From Thraustochytrium sp. TN22 (taxonomy: Eukaryota > Sar > Bigyra > Thraustochytrida > Thraustochytriidae), in assembly GCA_013306675.1 (NCBI GenBank), contig JABLUY010000069.1:1-64000 (forward strand): a DNA stretch of 64,000 bases. Reading direction: 5' to 3'. This document shows, piece after piece, positions 1 to 11,400 of the stretch. The translations under genes and the position numbers were made by a program. Below the pieces are notes generated by a model, which was not told the DNA's origin, did not search any database, and saw only the letters and a list, made by a program, of their open reading frames with translations. Every line of letters starts with the position of its first letter. Within the stretch, counting starts at the first letter, position 1.

Positions 1-280
1 CTCGCGCGCAACTTGCGCGTGCGCAACTTGCGCGCGCTTGCGCGCGGTCGCTCGCGCGCAGGCGCGCGCGCGGGCGGGCGCGCGGGCGCGCGCGCGCGGC
101 CGCGGCGCGCCGGGGGCGGCGCGGGGGGCGCCCGGGCCCCGGAGGGCGCGCCCGCGGAGTTTGGCCGGGTTTGGGGCCGGCCCGGCGGCGCTGCGAGGGC
201 CGGGGCGGCCTGGAGAACCCGGAGGCGCAAGTGCGGGAAACAAGGGGAAGGAAGAGAGCGGTGCTGGGGATTGGGGCTAA
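1..280. other. GC-rich non-coding edge
   Basis: No gene is seen. The first 60 bases are a loose repeat of a CGCAACTTGCGCG-type unit and the rest is almost pure G+C. The several overlapping open frames here are Arg/Ala/Gly-only and look composition-driven. The stretch lies just 3' of the minus-strand sulfatase, so it should hold that gene's 3' UTR. Confidence 0.6.
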
Positions 281-2124
281 TCAGGCGAGGGCGGAGGAGA
301 TGGAGGAGGAGGAGGAGGAGGACGGCGACGACGAGGAGGTGTGCAGGCGGACGAGGTCGCGGAAGGCAGCGAGGGCGGCCTGGTCGGCCGGGTCGCGGAA
401 GACGCGGCCTACCTCGTGCGGGCGTGCGAGGTCTGCCGGCGTGAGAAAGGGACCGTAGAAGCCGCCATTGCGGATGGCCTGCACGCAGGCCTTGAGGTTG
501 CCGTGGCCACGGTCCGGGTTGAAGTTGGACTTGTTGAGCTCCGCGAGCCGCGCCTTCATGGCCTGCAGCGTGGTCGCGTTCGCCGCCGCCAGGTCGTGGT
601 GCTCCGTCGGGTCGTCGAAGATGTCATACAGACAGCCGTCGGCGCAGCCGGTGAAGTTGAAACCCTTGGGCAGAAAGTGCGGCTGCTTGCCCGTGGCGTT
701 CGGGTAGAAAGGCCCCGTCCAGGCCGTCATGACCTGGTCGCCCACCACGAGCTTGAGCCGGCCCTGGATGAGCGCCTGCGCGCTGAGGTGGATCTCAGTG
801 CGCGCGTGCGAGGCGCGCCCCAGGAGCACATCGGTCTGATCGATGCCGTCCACCGGGGGCAAGCCGGCGGCCGCCGCGGCGTGGTCCGTCGGGTCCAGGC
901 CAGCAAGCCCCAGCAAGGTCGTGTAGATGTCGGCCACGTGCAAATAGTCCGTGACGACCTTGCCGCGGCGGTCCGGCGGGACCCAGCCGCCAGACGCGAA
1001 GGCGTTCACGCGGACGCCGCCCTCCCAGTCCGAGTACTTGCCGCCGCGCAGAGGGTAGTTGTTGGCGCTGGCTGGCGTGTAAATGGGGCCGCCGTTGTCC
1101 GAGAAAAAGATCACCAGGGTGTCCTCCCACATGCCTTGCATCTCCAGCGCCATGCGCAGGCTGCCCACCACCTCGTCCATGTAGGAAACCATGGCGGCGT
1201 ACTTGCGCCGATTCAGGTAGTCGATGAAGTCGAAGCGATGCAGGTACTCGTCTGGAATCTGAAGCGGCGTGTGGACAATGTGGAAAAAGTGCGAGAGGAA
1301 GAGCGGCTCCGACACGTTGTGGTCCTGGATCACCTCAATGCTGCGCTCCAGGAACCACTCTTCTTCGTAGGTTGCTGGCTTAGTCACGAAGCGCTTACCG
1401 GGGCCGTCATTCTCCGAGAAGTCCGTGAATCGGTTCAAACACACGTTGATCTCGCCCGTGCTGGCCAGCGGCAGCCCGTACGTCCAGTAGTGATTCGCAT
1501 GGTGATAGTAGAAGCGCGCGGTCTCGTACCCGCGCCCTAGCGGCGTGTGCTCGTGCGTGGCCATGCCCACGTCCCATTTGCCAACCATGTGCGTCCGGTA
1601 GCCGGCTTCGCGCAGCCGAGCCGCAATTCCTGTCATGTTGCGCGGGATGCCAGCAAACCCGCTCACGAGGTCGTCCGGATTGAAGGCCTCTGGTCCGGTG
1701 TTGACCGCGTTCACGTGCTGCGCCAGCCGCCCGGTCTGCAGCGCCGACCTCGACGGCGAACAGATCTTGTACGAGTAGAACCGATCCAGCTCCAGCCCCT
1801 CCTTGACCATGCGGTTCATATTGGGCGTTTGCACCTCGTCCGAGGTCGCCGGCCCCGCCGAATGGAAGCCCGCGTTATGCCATCCGAAGTCATCCGCTAC
1901 AATCCTGTGTGCGCGCAGTACGCTTCAACGTGAGTGCCCCGCGCCTAGGTCATGCGGACGTTCAGTGCTTTCCTCACCCAGCACGCCGGGTTCGTGGAGG
2001 TGGCGTGACTCGGGACGTACAAGAGGATATGCGGCGGCTTGGCCCCGGCCATGCCCATGCCGACGACCCCTACCACCGCGAGCGTGGCCAGCCGCAGCAC
2101 CAGCGCTCGCACGAGCGCCGTCAT
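281..2124 (-). CDS. Secreted arylsulfatase-like sulfatase, two exons (281-1904 and 2021-2124)
   Basis: A type I sulfatase that should hydrolyse sulfate esters of glycans or other substrates in the secretory pathway, lysosome or outside the cell. The first exon starts at an ATG (2122-2124) and encodes a clear signal peptide (MTALVRAL..., about 28 residues) followed by KPPHILL. Joining 2021 to 1904 gives the classic N-terminal sulfatase strand HILLIVADDFGWHN, which supports the splice. The formylglycine signature is CSPSR within FYSYKICSPSRSALQTGR. FFSDNGG and LRGGKYSDWEGG supply the metal and Lys sites. The usual GKWHLG is GKWDVGMATHEHTP, so the active-site His position carries Asp. The C-terminus is a Ser-rich tail. 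The class looks closest to arylsulfatase B, but the substrate cannot be told. Confidence 0.9.
1905..2020 (-). other. Spliceosomal intron of the sulfatase gene
   Basis: On the minus strand the intron begins GTACGT and ends CACACAG. It is 116 bases long, in phase 2. Removing it restores an ungapped sulfatase N-terminus; no other choice nearby keeps the usual four residues between PHI and ADD. It is the only intron in the window I can support. Confidence 0.8.
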
Positions 2125-2736
2125 GGTGTCGCCTCGAGGCGCGCCTCCCTCCTCTTCGACTCCGATTTGCCCCCGCGCCGCCGCCGCCGCCGCGCGCTAC
2201 GGCTTTGCCGATGGTCTCGAGTCCCTCCCTCCCTCCCTCCAACGCGCGGGTTCGGGGCCTCCTCGTCCCTCGTTCAGCCGCTCAGAGACCAAAAGAGAAC
2301 GTCAGCAGGCAAGATCTTGTCAGACAGGGCTGAAAATGAAGGAGCCGGGCTTGTCAACAGGCAAGATCATGGCAGGGCAGAAAGTGAAAGAGCCGGGCTT
2401 GTCAAGGCTTGCTCTTCGCTTTAGTTGCTGCCCGACAAAAGGCCTCGGATCTACTCAGCCAGACCAACCTGCGACTCCGCCGCAACAAGTGACGCTCCAG
2501 TTTCTCAATCATCAATATCACGCACGCTCCTAGCTAGCTAGAGTCCTTCACCGCCCCCCCCCCCCGCCTCGCACCTCGTAGCCCTGCGAGGCATCCTCGC
2601 GTTTGCTTTCAGTACCCTGGCAGTAACAAGCGAGGTGAGCGAAGCCCACTCGACCCGGCCGCCGGCCCACTTGCGGCGGTCGTCGGGCCACACGCATCGG
2701 CCGGCCCACTCGCATCGGGCCTTCTCGCATTGATGT
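2125..2736. other. Intergenic region between sulfatase and SDS22 genes
   Basis: No gene is seen. It should contain the sulfatase promoter and the SDS22 3' UTR. It also holds a 50-base tandem duplication (listed separately), a CTAGCTAGCTAG-type palindromic run at about 2530-2541 and a 12-base C run at 2554-2565. Confidence 0.6.
2306..2405. repeat. Diverged tandem duplication, two copies of about 50 bases
   Basis: Copy one is 2306-2357 and copy two is 2358-2405. Both start CAGGCAAGATC and end GAGCCGGGCTTGTCAA, with scattered differences between. It lies upstream of the sulfatase start. Confidence 0.85.
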
Positions 2737-3951
2737 TCACCGAAAGCGAACGGCGTCAATTTGCTCGAGCGAGGGCAGCGTAGCGGCGAGGCGTTTCCTG
2801 TACTCAAAGTCGCGCGCGATGGGATTGTGGTCGAGGTATATCGTCTTGAGCTGGTCGCCGAGTGGGGCGAGCTTGTCGATCTCCTCGAAGGAGGCGACGC
2901 CGTTGTAGCTCATCCAGAGCTCCTCGAGCAGCGGGAGGCGGTCAATGGGCAGGCCGTCCATGGACTTGATGCGGTTGTTGCTGACGTCGATGGTGTTGAG
3001 CTTGGAGAGCTGCTCAAGACCCTGGAACTCCTCGATACCTTGGTGGCTGAGATAGAGCTCCTCGAGCGACTCCAGGCCGGCCAGACCGTCTCCGATGTGG
3101 CGCAGACGGTTGCTCTGCACCGAGATGCGCACCAAGCTCTTGAGCGTGTCGATACCCTCGATACGCTCAATCTTGTTCTTGCCAAGCCAGAGCTCCTCGA
3201 GGTTGACGAGCGCCTCAAGGCCCTCCATCTTGCGGATGCGGTTCATGCCGAGATCTAGGATGCGCAGGTTCGTAAGCGTTTCCAGGCCCTGGATCTTGGT
3301 GAGCTTGTTCTCGGCCACGTGCAGCTTCTCCAGCTTTGTGAGCGGCCGAAGAACGTTTGGATCCAACTCGCGCAGACGGTTGTAGGAAATGTCCAGGTTT
3401 ACCAAGTTCACCAGGTGTTGCACGCCCTCGAGCGTGTTGAGGCGGTTCTCATACAGCTCGAGTGAGACCAGCTTGGTGAGCGAGGAAAGGCCGGAGACCT
3501 CGCGCACGAAGTTGGACCGCAGGCAGAAGGACTCCAGGTTGACCAGGTGATCTACGCCCGTGACGACCGTCACCTTCTGCCCGGACGTCCCGATCCACTC
3601 GAGGCGGTCCATGCTCGCATCGCTCACGTCCACCACGTCGCCCGGCTTGACGAAGCGCAGTGCCGGCGGAAGCTCCTCGTCCTTCTCGTCCTCGCTCAGG
3701 TAGCCCTCCTCGCCGGGCTTGGGCCCATCCGCCGCGGCCCCGCCCTCGCCCTCGCCCTCGCCCTCGCCCTTGCTGTCGCTGCTGCCAGCGCCGCGCACGG
3801 GCTCTGCCACACGCACCGACCCGTACTGCGTCACCTGCACGCCATTGATCTCCACGGTGCGCGGCTCCAGGCCGGCGGGCGGGGCCGCCGCCGCGCCCTC
3901 GCCGTCCCGCGCGGCGCCGGCGTCCGGCCCGCGCGCGGAGTCCTCGTCCAT
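2737..3951 (-). CDS. SDS22: SDS22-type leucine-rich protein phosphatase 1 regulator
   Basis: A 404-residue homologue of SDS22/PPP1R7, which binds the catalytic subunit of protein phosphatase 1 and controls its assembly and nuclear or mitotic function. After an acidic low-complexity N-terminus (about 130 residues), there are about ten to eleven SDS22-type LRRs of 22 residues, such as LVNLVNLDISYNRLREL and LTNLRILDLGMNRIRKM. The protein closes with the LRR cap YLDHNPIARDFEYRKRL...PSLEQIDAVRFR, typical of the family. I chose the ATG at 3949-3951 (context GCCATGG). The frame stays open upstream to 4332, but that stretch is built from a GGCA microsatellite and Ala/Arg runs. The next upstream gene in the other orientation is the giant membrane protein. 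Confidence 0.93.
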   Translation of the reverse strand: MDEDSARGPDAGAARDGEGAAAAPPAGLEPRTVEINGVQVTQYGSVRVAEPVRGAGSSDSKGEGEGEGEGGAAADGPKPGEEGYLSEDEKDEELPPALRFVKPGDVVDVSDASMDRLEWIGTSGQKVTVVTGVDHLVNLESFCLRSNFVREVSGLSSLTKLVSLELYENRLNTLEGVQHLVNLVNLDISYNRLRELDPNVLRPLTKLEKLHVAENKLTKIQGLETLTNLRILDLGMNRIRKMEGLEALVNLEELWLGKNKIERIEGIDTLKSLVRISVQSNRLRHIGDGLAGLESLEELYLSHQGIEEFQGLEQLSKLNTIDVSNNRIKSMDGLPIDRLPLLEELWMSYNGVASFEEIDKLAPLGDQLKTIYLDHNPIARDFEYRKRLAATLPSLEQIDAVRFR

Positions 3952-4150
3952 GGCGACGCTGCCGACGAAGCTGGACCTCGCGCTGCCGACACCGCCCTGG
4001 GCTCGTGCGAAGACCAAGCGGGGACCGACCTCTGCGCGAGGCCGCAGCACGCTCGCCGCGCCACGCGCCGCTGCTGCTGCCTCCGCCGCCGCCGCCGCCG
4101 CCGCTGCCCGGCCGCCCCTGCCGCCGCGCGCCCGAAGAAGGCGATCTGCA

Positions 4151-4187
<37 letters not shown>

Positions 4188-5496
4188 ACATGAAGAAGTC
4201 GAGACAGGCGTCAAGGTGGCTTCGTTCGCCCGGGCGAGGTAGGGCTCGCGCTTCTCCGCCGCCTGCTGCTCGCCATGCTCGTCTTCGCGGCGTGTCGGTC
4301 ACATCGTCTGGCCGCCCGGCTGAAGAGTTCAAGGGTTCAAAGGGCCTTCAAGTTGGTTTCCTGGACGCAGCCAGAACGGCAGGTTTGACCAGAAACGGGC
4401 CAGAGAAACGGCACTAAGCTTAGTGCAGCGGCGCAGCGCAGCGCTGATGAATGAATCGACGCGTCGACGCGTCGAGAGCTGGACGCCTCGACAGCCTGAC
4501 AGGCCTGTACACCTCGCTGGCTCGCTCGCTTGATCGCTCGCTAGCTAGCTAGAGGCGGGGAACCGTATATCGTCTGCTGCAGCCACGTCATGCCCGGCCA
4601 TGCTGACCGAAAAGCGAACGCATGACGTGACTCGTTGCGGGCTCGCGGCCCGCCGAAGCGTGTCAACGCCAAGCACCCCCTGAGGGGGGAGGAATCAATT
4701 CGTTGCTGTAGCGCCGCTGCTCCGTGGCTGCAGCTGCAACATGTCGCCGCCCTGAACACCCGCTCTATCTGCCCGTTGCGACCGCTGCAACCGTACTCCC
4801 TGTCAGTCCAGGCTGGCTGGAGGTGTCCATGCAGCGCCATCTTAGACTTCGCTAGCTTGGCCTGCATGTGTCTGGCGGACGCACTGCACGGCACATCGCG
4901 TCCTCGCGCCTTCGATGGAAGCAGACGAAGCGCCGCGCTGTGCTGCGCAGTCCGGACGACTGCCCCGGGGCCAGGAACCCCACGCTCTGATCACTCCTCG
5001 TCCCAGGACGTGGCCGTGGTGCGACGAGACGAAGCGAGGCAGACGCGAGGCCAGGCTGCGCCGCGACGCCAGGCCAGGCCAGGCCAGGCCAGGCAAATCA
5101 GAACGAGCTTCCCGCGCAACGCCCGCGGGGAGCTTCATCCGCGCGCCGCGAGGCGGCCGAGGCCCGAGACGAGCCGAGACGAGACGAGATTGGCGCTCCG
5201 CGCCGCGGGCCCCGAGCCGGGGCGGGCCCGGCCGCCGTGTGTGCGTTAGGCTGCGTTGCGCGGCGTTAGGCCAACCAGCCAGGTCTGGCCGCGCCTTGTT
5301 ACCGGTACGAGCCGCAGCCGCCTCCGAGTCGGGCTGGCGGGAGGGAGACGAGCGGGCGCTGGCGCCGCGCTGGGAGCGCGGCGCGCGGGCGGCGGGCGCG
5401 CTCGCGCCGCGGCGGCAAGCACCTTTCCCTGGCGCTGGCGCTCGCGCTCGCGCTCGCGCTCGCGCTCGCGCGGCGGCCACGGCGGGGCGGGCCGGC
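3952..5496. other. Divergent intergenic region, SDS22 / giant membrane protein
   Basis: This is the presumed two-way promoter region. It contains a GGCA microsatellite (4152-4187), a GTCGACGCGTCGACGCGTCGA palindromic stretch around 4457-4477, CTAGCTAGCTAG at 4541-4552, a CCAGG tandem run near 5064-5093 and a GCTCGC tandem run at about 5440-5470 just before the giant gene's start. The plus frame is open from 4915, but its product is Arg/Ala-rich and shows no conserved feature. Confidence 0.55.
4152..4187. repeat. GGCA tetranucleotide microsatellite
   Basis: About nine head-to-tail GGCA units. A second array of the same unit lies at 33838-33883. Confidence 0.95.
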
Positions 5497-8400
5497 ATGG
5501 CGGCCAAGGTGCAGCCGAGCAGCGGCGAGGAGGAGGCGGCGGAGTTTGAAAAGCTGGGCACGCCCGGCGACCCACTGGGCAGGGTGACGACGCGGCGCGA
5601 CGTGAGGTCGTCCGCGGCGGACGCGTCGACGGACGACGGCGGCGAGGAGGATGAGGCCGAGGACCGCGGGCCGGGCCTGCGCGCCTGGCTGGCCAGTTTG
5701 CTGCGCTTGCCGGCGGACTTTGGCAAGTTCTACTTCATCCCCGTGGTCGGCCTCCCAGCGATCGCCATCGGCCTGGAGACCGGCCTGCTTGCACAGGACG
5801 TCGGCGGTGCCGGGCTGGCCGCCGTCATGAAGCTCGACGAGTCCGACGTGCTGCAGGTGCGCAGCACGCTGGATACTATCGCGAGGGACATCGTCATCGT
5901 GCTGGGGCTGCTCGTGACGGCGTCGTTTGTGGTGCTGCAGATGTTCACAGCGAACTTTTTGACGCACACCATCTCGCTCTTCTTCAAAGACCGCGGCGTC
6001 TTCCTTATATTGGCCTTTATTTGCATGTCGGCCATTTACTGCGTGGCGTTGAGCTCGCTCGTGAACGATGCCTTCCACTACAGCGCGCCAATCCGCATCG
6101 CCTACGTGCTGCGGCTGCTCTCGCTGTCCATCACGTACCCATACTTCAACTTCCTCGTAAACTTTCTGAGCCCGGAGTCGCTCATTCGGCAGGTCTGCGA
6201 CACGGCCATCGCCTGCCTGGAGCGTCTCCCAAGCCTGCGCCATGAGTCTGAGCGACCGCGCCGGCGCTCGTCCATCCTGGTCACCGGGAGCGTGCTGGCC
6301 GACCCTTCGGCGCTCAGAAAGCGCCGCGGGGTCTCGACGCGCGCGCTGTCGCGATCCGCGCGGCTTGAGGTGCAGGTCATGCACACGCAAGTTGATTGGA
6401 TCAACGCCGTTGAGCTGCTGACCGATATCGGGCTGTCAACCCTCAAACAAAAGGACCGGGAGAATGCCAATAACGCGATGCTCTCGCTGTACACTATCGC
6501 GTGCGAGTACCTGCACGCCAAGTCGACCGGCGCGCTCCCGCGCAGCTGGTTTCAGCTCGCGCCCGCGCTGCGCCTACGTCCGGACTTCTCCTCGCTCTCC
6601 GCCGACGTCCTGGACGACATGGTGGAGCGCAGGATATGGGCCGAGTGGAAGATGTTGCGCGCATATCAGCTCCTGCTGGAGACCTCCAACACGCTGGAAA
6701 TGTCCAGTCTGTGCGGCCTGGCCGCCTTTTACACCCGCAAAATTGGCGAGCTGGCCGCAGAAAAGGGCCAGACAGAGGTGCTCACGCTTTGCATCAAGTT
6801 TCTCAACACCTACGTCGCGTACTTGACGCAAGCCAAGAACATCGCCGTGCTCTCCGGGGTGCTCAACGAGTATCGCGACTTGGGCATCGAGCTCATCCGC
6901 ATGGACGCATTCTTCCAGAATCTCATGGTCGAGGTCGACCACGGCCTCACCAAGGCGAACTCGCGCGATGGTAGCATCCTGGCACTGCGTAGCGTGACAC
7001 GCAAGTCCCAGCTCGGTCATTACGGCAGTGCCGCGGCCGATGGGACCTCGCTCGACCCGCAGTCGCTTAGCCTGAGCAAGCGTCGCAATACGCGCCGCGC
7101 CAGTTCCGCCCGGCCCGAACTGGGTGGCACACGCAAGTCGGCCGCTCTGGAGAGCCTGTCGGTCTTCTCCATGGGCTCGATCCAGGACATGGGGCCCAGC
7201 GCCGCCAGCATCGGCGAGGGTGGCGCCCAGCAAGCTGGGAACCTCAGCCCGGGCAACTTCAGTCGCCGCGAAAGCGGCCGTCGCAGAGTGTCCACGCTCC
7301 TCAGGAATCTGCGCGGCAGCATACTACCGCGCAATGCCGTGCGCGGCCAGGCCATCGAGCGCCTGCGCGAGCTGCGCGAGACTTTCGCCACGCAAAAGGA
7401 GGCCTACCAGCGCACGCTGTGCCAAATGTCAGCCAATCTGCGCCAGCACCTTGTGGCAACCTCGGACCGCACCATGGGTATCATCGCCGAAACAATCGCG
7501 CATGATATGAGCGAGCTCTGTGCGGAAGCGTACAAGAACGAGTGTGGCGCTCACGAGCAACTACTTTCGGTCTTTCTGACGCTCGATGACACGCAGACGC
7601 AGAGTTCGCAGCGCCAGACGCATCGCGGCATCCGCCGGGCGCAAGTCAAGCTGGCGACCTATTACCTCGTCGGTGGCGACCTTGACCTGGCCCGCGAGAT
7701 CCAGCAAGACATGGATGAGGAGCCCTTCTTCCGCATCCGCCACATCTACCGAGAGCTCGTGGCTATGGACACCGAGAACTTCTGGGAGATCTCTTTTCGA
7801 AGCCGTAACCTCGACTACCTCAGTCCGCAGTACAAAGCGACGCTCAAGACCTTCTTCGGCTGGTTCTCCGACTTCAGCTTCAAGCAGCTCGATGAAACCG
7901 CAGACATTTTCCAGGTCGCGCGGGAGACCAACAACGCATTGCAGGCTAGCGACGATGAGAGCTTGGGCCCATCCACGAGCGGGCGGCTTTCAGAGTCCGA
8001 TGAGGACACGCACCAAGGCGCCTCTATAGTGATGAATGAGGCCGCCGCCGGCGTTGATCTCATGGCGAGCGAGGGCGTCATCTCCACGGAGGGGAGCGAA
8101 GCGCGACGGTCCTCCATCGTCTCCGGCGTCGGTGGCGGGGACTCCACCAGTCTGGGCTTGGAGCGCTCCGAGGCTAAACGGCGGACCCGCGCGAGCCTGG
8201 ACTCAGTGCGCCGCAGGTCTCTGGCCTCTCTGGACGAGCGAAGGGCAAGCGTCATCAGCTTGGCCGAGGATCGCAATGCCGCAGAGAACATCAACTCACA
8301 ATTTGACTCCCTGCGCTGGCGCCTGCAGCTTCGCAGCGGTGAGGATGGCCTCTTGCACATTCTCGGAAGCGTGCTGGCCTACGTCGCGGCTTGTGTCGTG

Positions 8401-11400
8401 GTGGGTCGCCTTCTTGACATGGGCAACTCGGCCTACGAGGCGCCCCTGCTGCTCGATTCATTGCAGTACGAGACGAACACGGTCCTCAACGGCGCGGCAG
8501 TCGTCTCCATCCTCCTCTACGTGGTCCTCTGCGTCACCTCCATGATCATCCTGCAGCTCGTCTCGGCGCGCTACAAGTTTCACCCAGATATCCTCTCGTT
8601 TCTTCGCGACCCAATCCTCTACACCATTCTCTCGCAGATTCTCGTCACCTGCATGGTCGCCACGCTTGCCTCGCTCTTTACTTCGAGCAGCTTCCGGCCA
8701 AACTCCTCCATCCGGGCAATTGTCGTGCTCTTCACCATTAACCTCTCCTTCGTCGTGGTCTACTTCGTGCGTCTCTTTTTCATCATGCAGCCCGACAGCA
8801 TCTTGAGCAAAGTGCAGCGGCGGGCTCTCTTCCACGTAGCCGCCGCGGTCGAGAAGGGACCCGAGCTGCGCGCGCTCGCGCGTCGCTGTCGCGCCGACCC
8901 GAATGCCAACCATACCGCCAACCTGGTGCGCGGGCAGAGCGGCATCTCGGACCGCAAAAAGCACGGCTCCAGGAAGGCGAGCGGACGCGACGACAGCCAG
9001 CACTCGCACAACATGGAGAATGGCGCGCAGTCGGTCACGCAGCGGCGCCTCGAGAGGGGCCAAGAGGAGGTTTGGTTCCATCAGTTTGAAGCGCACGAGC
9101 ACATCAAGCGCATCTGCGACTTCGCCTTCGCCTGCGTGCAGCAATCCGACGAGACCAACCTGAACAAGGCCATCTCCATGCTGCTTCTCGTTATTCGAGA
9201 GTACGCTCGCGTCAAGAACAAGCTGCCGGAAGAGTGGTTCCAGGTGCGCGGTCTGCTGCGGCGCACCTCGGACTTTATCAACTTCTCCGCATACCGCATC
9301 TCACGCGTCACGGAGCAGCGCGTCTGGTTCGAGTGGAAGGTGCTGGCTCAATACCTGCTCATCTTCGACGAGTGCATCAAGCTCAACAGGGCGGACGCCT
9401 GCCAGGCCGTCACGCTCAAGACCGGCAGCATCGCCAAGGGCTTTATCCGTGCCAACGATACGGACGCCTACCGTGTCGGCATCAACTTCATCAACACCTT
9501 TATGCGTCGCGCCATCAACGCAGGCAACGTCGAGGTCGCCACACAGATCATTCAGCAGAATCTCCTGCTCATGCTTGACATTGTACGCCTCAAGTTCGAC
9601 GCACGCACCAAGCCGCGCATGCAGTCCAAGTGGCGCGCCATCATCTCCGATCAGGGTCACTACCAAAAGTACTACGCACAGATCGCCCTTGGCAAGGGCC
9701 AGGGCGTCATTGCAGAGCACGTGGCCAACGCGCTGGGCCAGGTCTGCAGCACTGCCCTCGTCGTGGATGAGATCGTGCACATTGACATGCTCGAGCTCCT
9801 GCTCACAGTCGATGACACAGCAGACGGGGACCAGGACTCACTCGTCGGCATCCGGCGTGCGCAGGCAAAGCTCGCGCTCTTCTACCTCTCCACCAAGAAC
9901 GACAATTTCGCGCGGATGGTGGCCGGCGACTTCGACGTTGAGACGCCCAAGCGCCTGCGGGACATCGTCGACGAGATGCTCTCCACGAATCGCGCCGAGT
10001 ACTGGGAGGTCTCCGAGCATGGCGTGCCCTCGGAATTTCTCTCTGACCGGGAGAAGTCCCTGCTCCCCAAGTTCTTTCTATTCATCGAGGAAGCCAAGGC
10101 TGACGGCAGTGATGGAGGCGAGAGCACCGACGACCAGGAGAAGAAGGAGGACGCTGCCGACCCAAAGCGAACGGAAAAGGAGCAAGGCAAGGATGCCGAC
10201 GACCCTGGGGACTCGAACGAAAAGGCCAGGAACGGGCCGGAGACACAGCCGGAGGCGCTGTCGGCAGGTGGTGGCCTCGGTGAAGTCTTTGCTGCCGCGT
10301 CCGAGAACGAGGTTGCGGCGGGAACGGGCGACCTGTGCGAAGACACGGCAGCCGTTGGGGGGTCGCATCTGAAAGAGATGGAGCACGAAATGCGCCATGT
10401 GGAGCAGGAATTGGATGCGGATCAAGCATCAGCCGCTCCCATGAGCACGCCGGAGCGTCTCCTCGAAGGCGAGGAGGCGCCCGTGACGGAAAAGACGATG
10501 CCCGACCATGCCGCAGATCCGCTCGCGAACAAGCTTGCAGAAGCGCTGTCAAACAGCGCGGACCTTATCCCGGCCAACTCCCTGTCCGAGTACGTGGAGG
10601 TCGCCACGAGAAAGCAGGAAAGCGGGCAGATGGGCTTCAAGCCACGCAGCATCGAGGAGGCCGCAGAGCGTCGGCGACGCATGCAGGAGACGCAAATCGC
10701 AAACGTGAGCAGGCAACGGCAGCAAACGCATGCGTATCGGTCGCGCGTGCTACCGCGGCGCTCAGGCATCACAAGCAGCGGCCTCATGACGAGCGGGAGC
10801 ATTCTGGACGATGGGGAGGAGTCCCAGCTGGAGGACTTCTTGGACATCATCTTCACGCAGGCCCAGGGCCAGCTGCCGCTATGGGAGCTTTGGTCCCGCT
10901 TCCTGAACCCGATGGCTATAGTCGTGGGCATTACGGGTTGCGCTCTGACGGGGAGCATCCTCATGGATAGGGCCCTGTACGGTGGTGGCACGGAGAAGAT
11001 CTCTGCAGCAAGCTTCTGGGCACGGAGCGGCGCGGCCAAAGACACGACGCTGGCCGCCGAGCTCGTGATCCGTGTTTTCTCCGTGGTGATCATGTGCTCG
11101 CTCATCGCGCTGCAAAAGTCCGGCTCGCGCGTCGTACGGCACGTGTGGATGCTCTTCCGGTCCACGCCGTGGGTGCGCAGCATCTGGATGCTGCACATGT
11201 TCGCGGTGATGCTCGCAGTGTGGAACGTGTACTGGTCGCTGTGGACATTGCGGCCGACGCTGGCGGCTACAAGCGTACTCCTGGCGTGCGTGAGCATCAT
11301 GACGCTGTACCCGTACTTTTCGTACTTCTTCGTCTTTCTAGACGAGAACCGTCTGCTGACGTACGTGGTGCTGCAGGACTTCCGTATGTTGTCGGAACTC

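Noticed and set aside
4915-5496. N-terminal extension of the giant protein by 194 residues
   Set aside because: The frame is open, but the product is Arg/Ala/Pro-rich and crosses CCAGG and GCTCGC simple repeats. It looks like GC-driven openness, not coding sequence.
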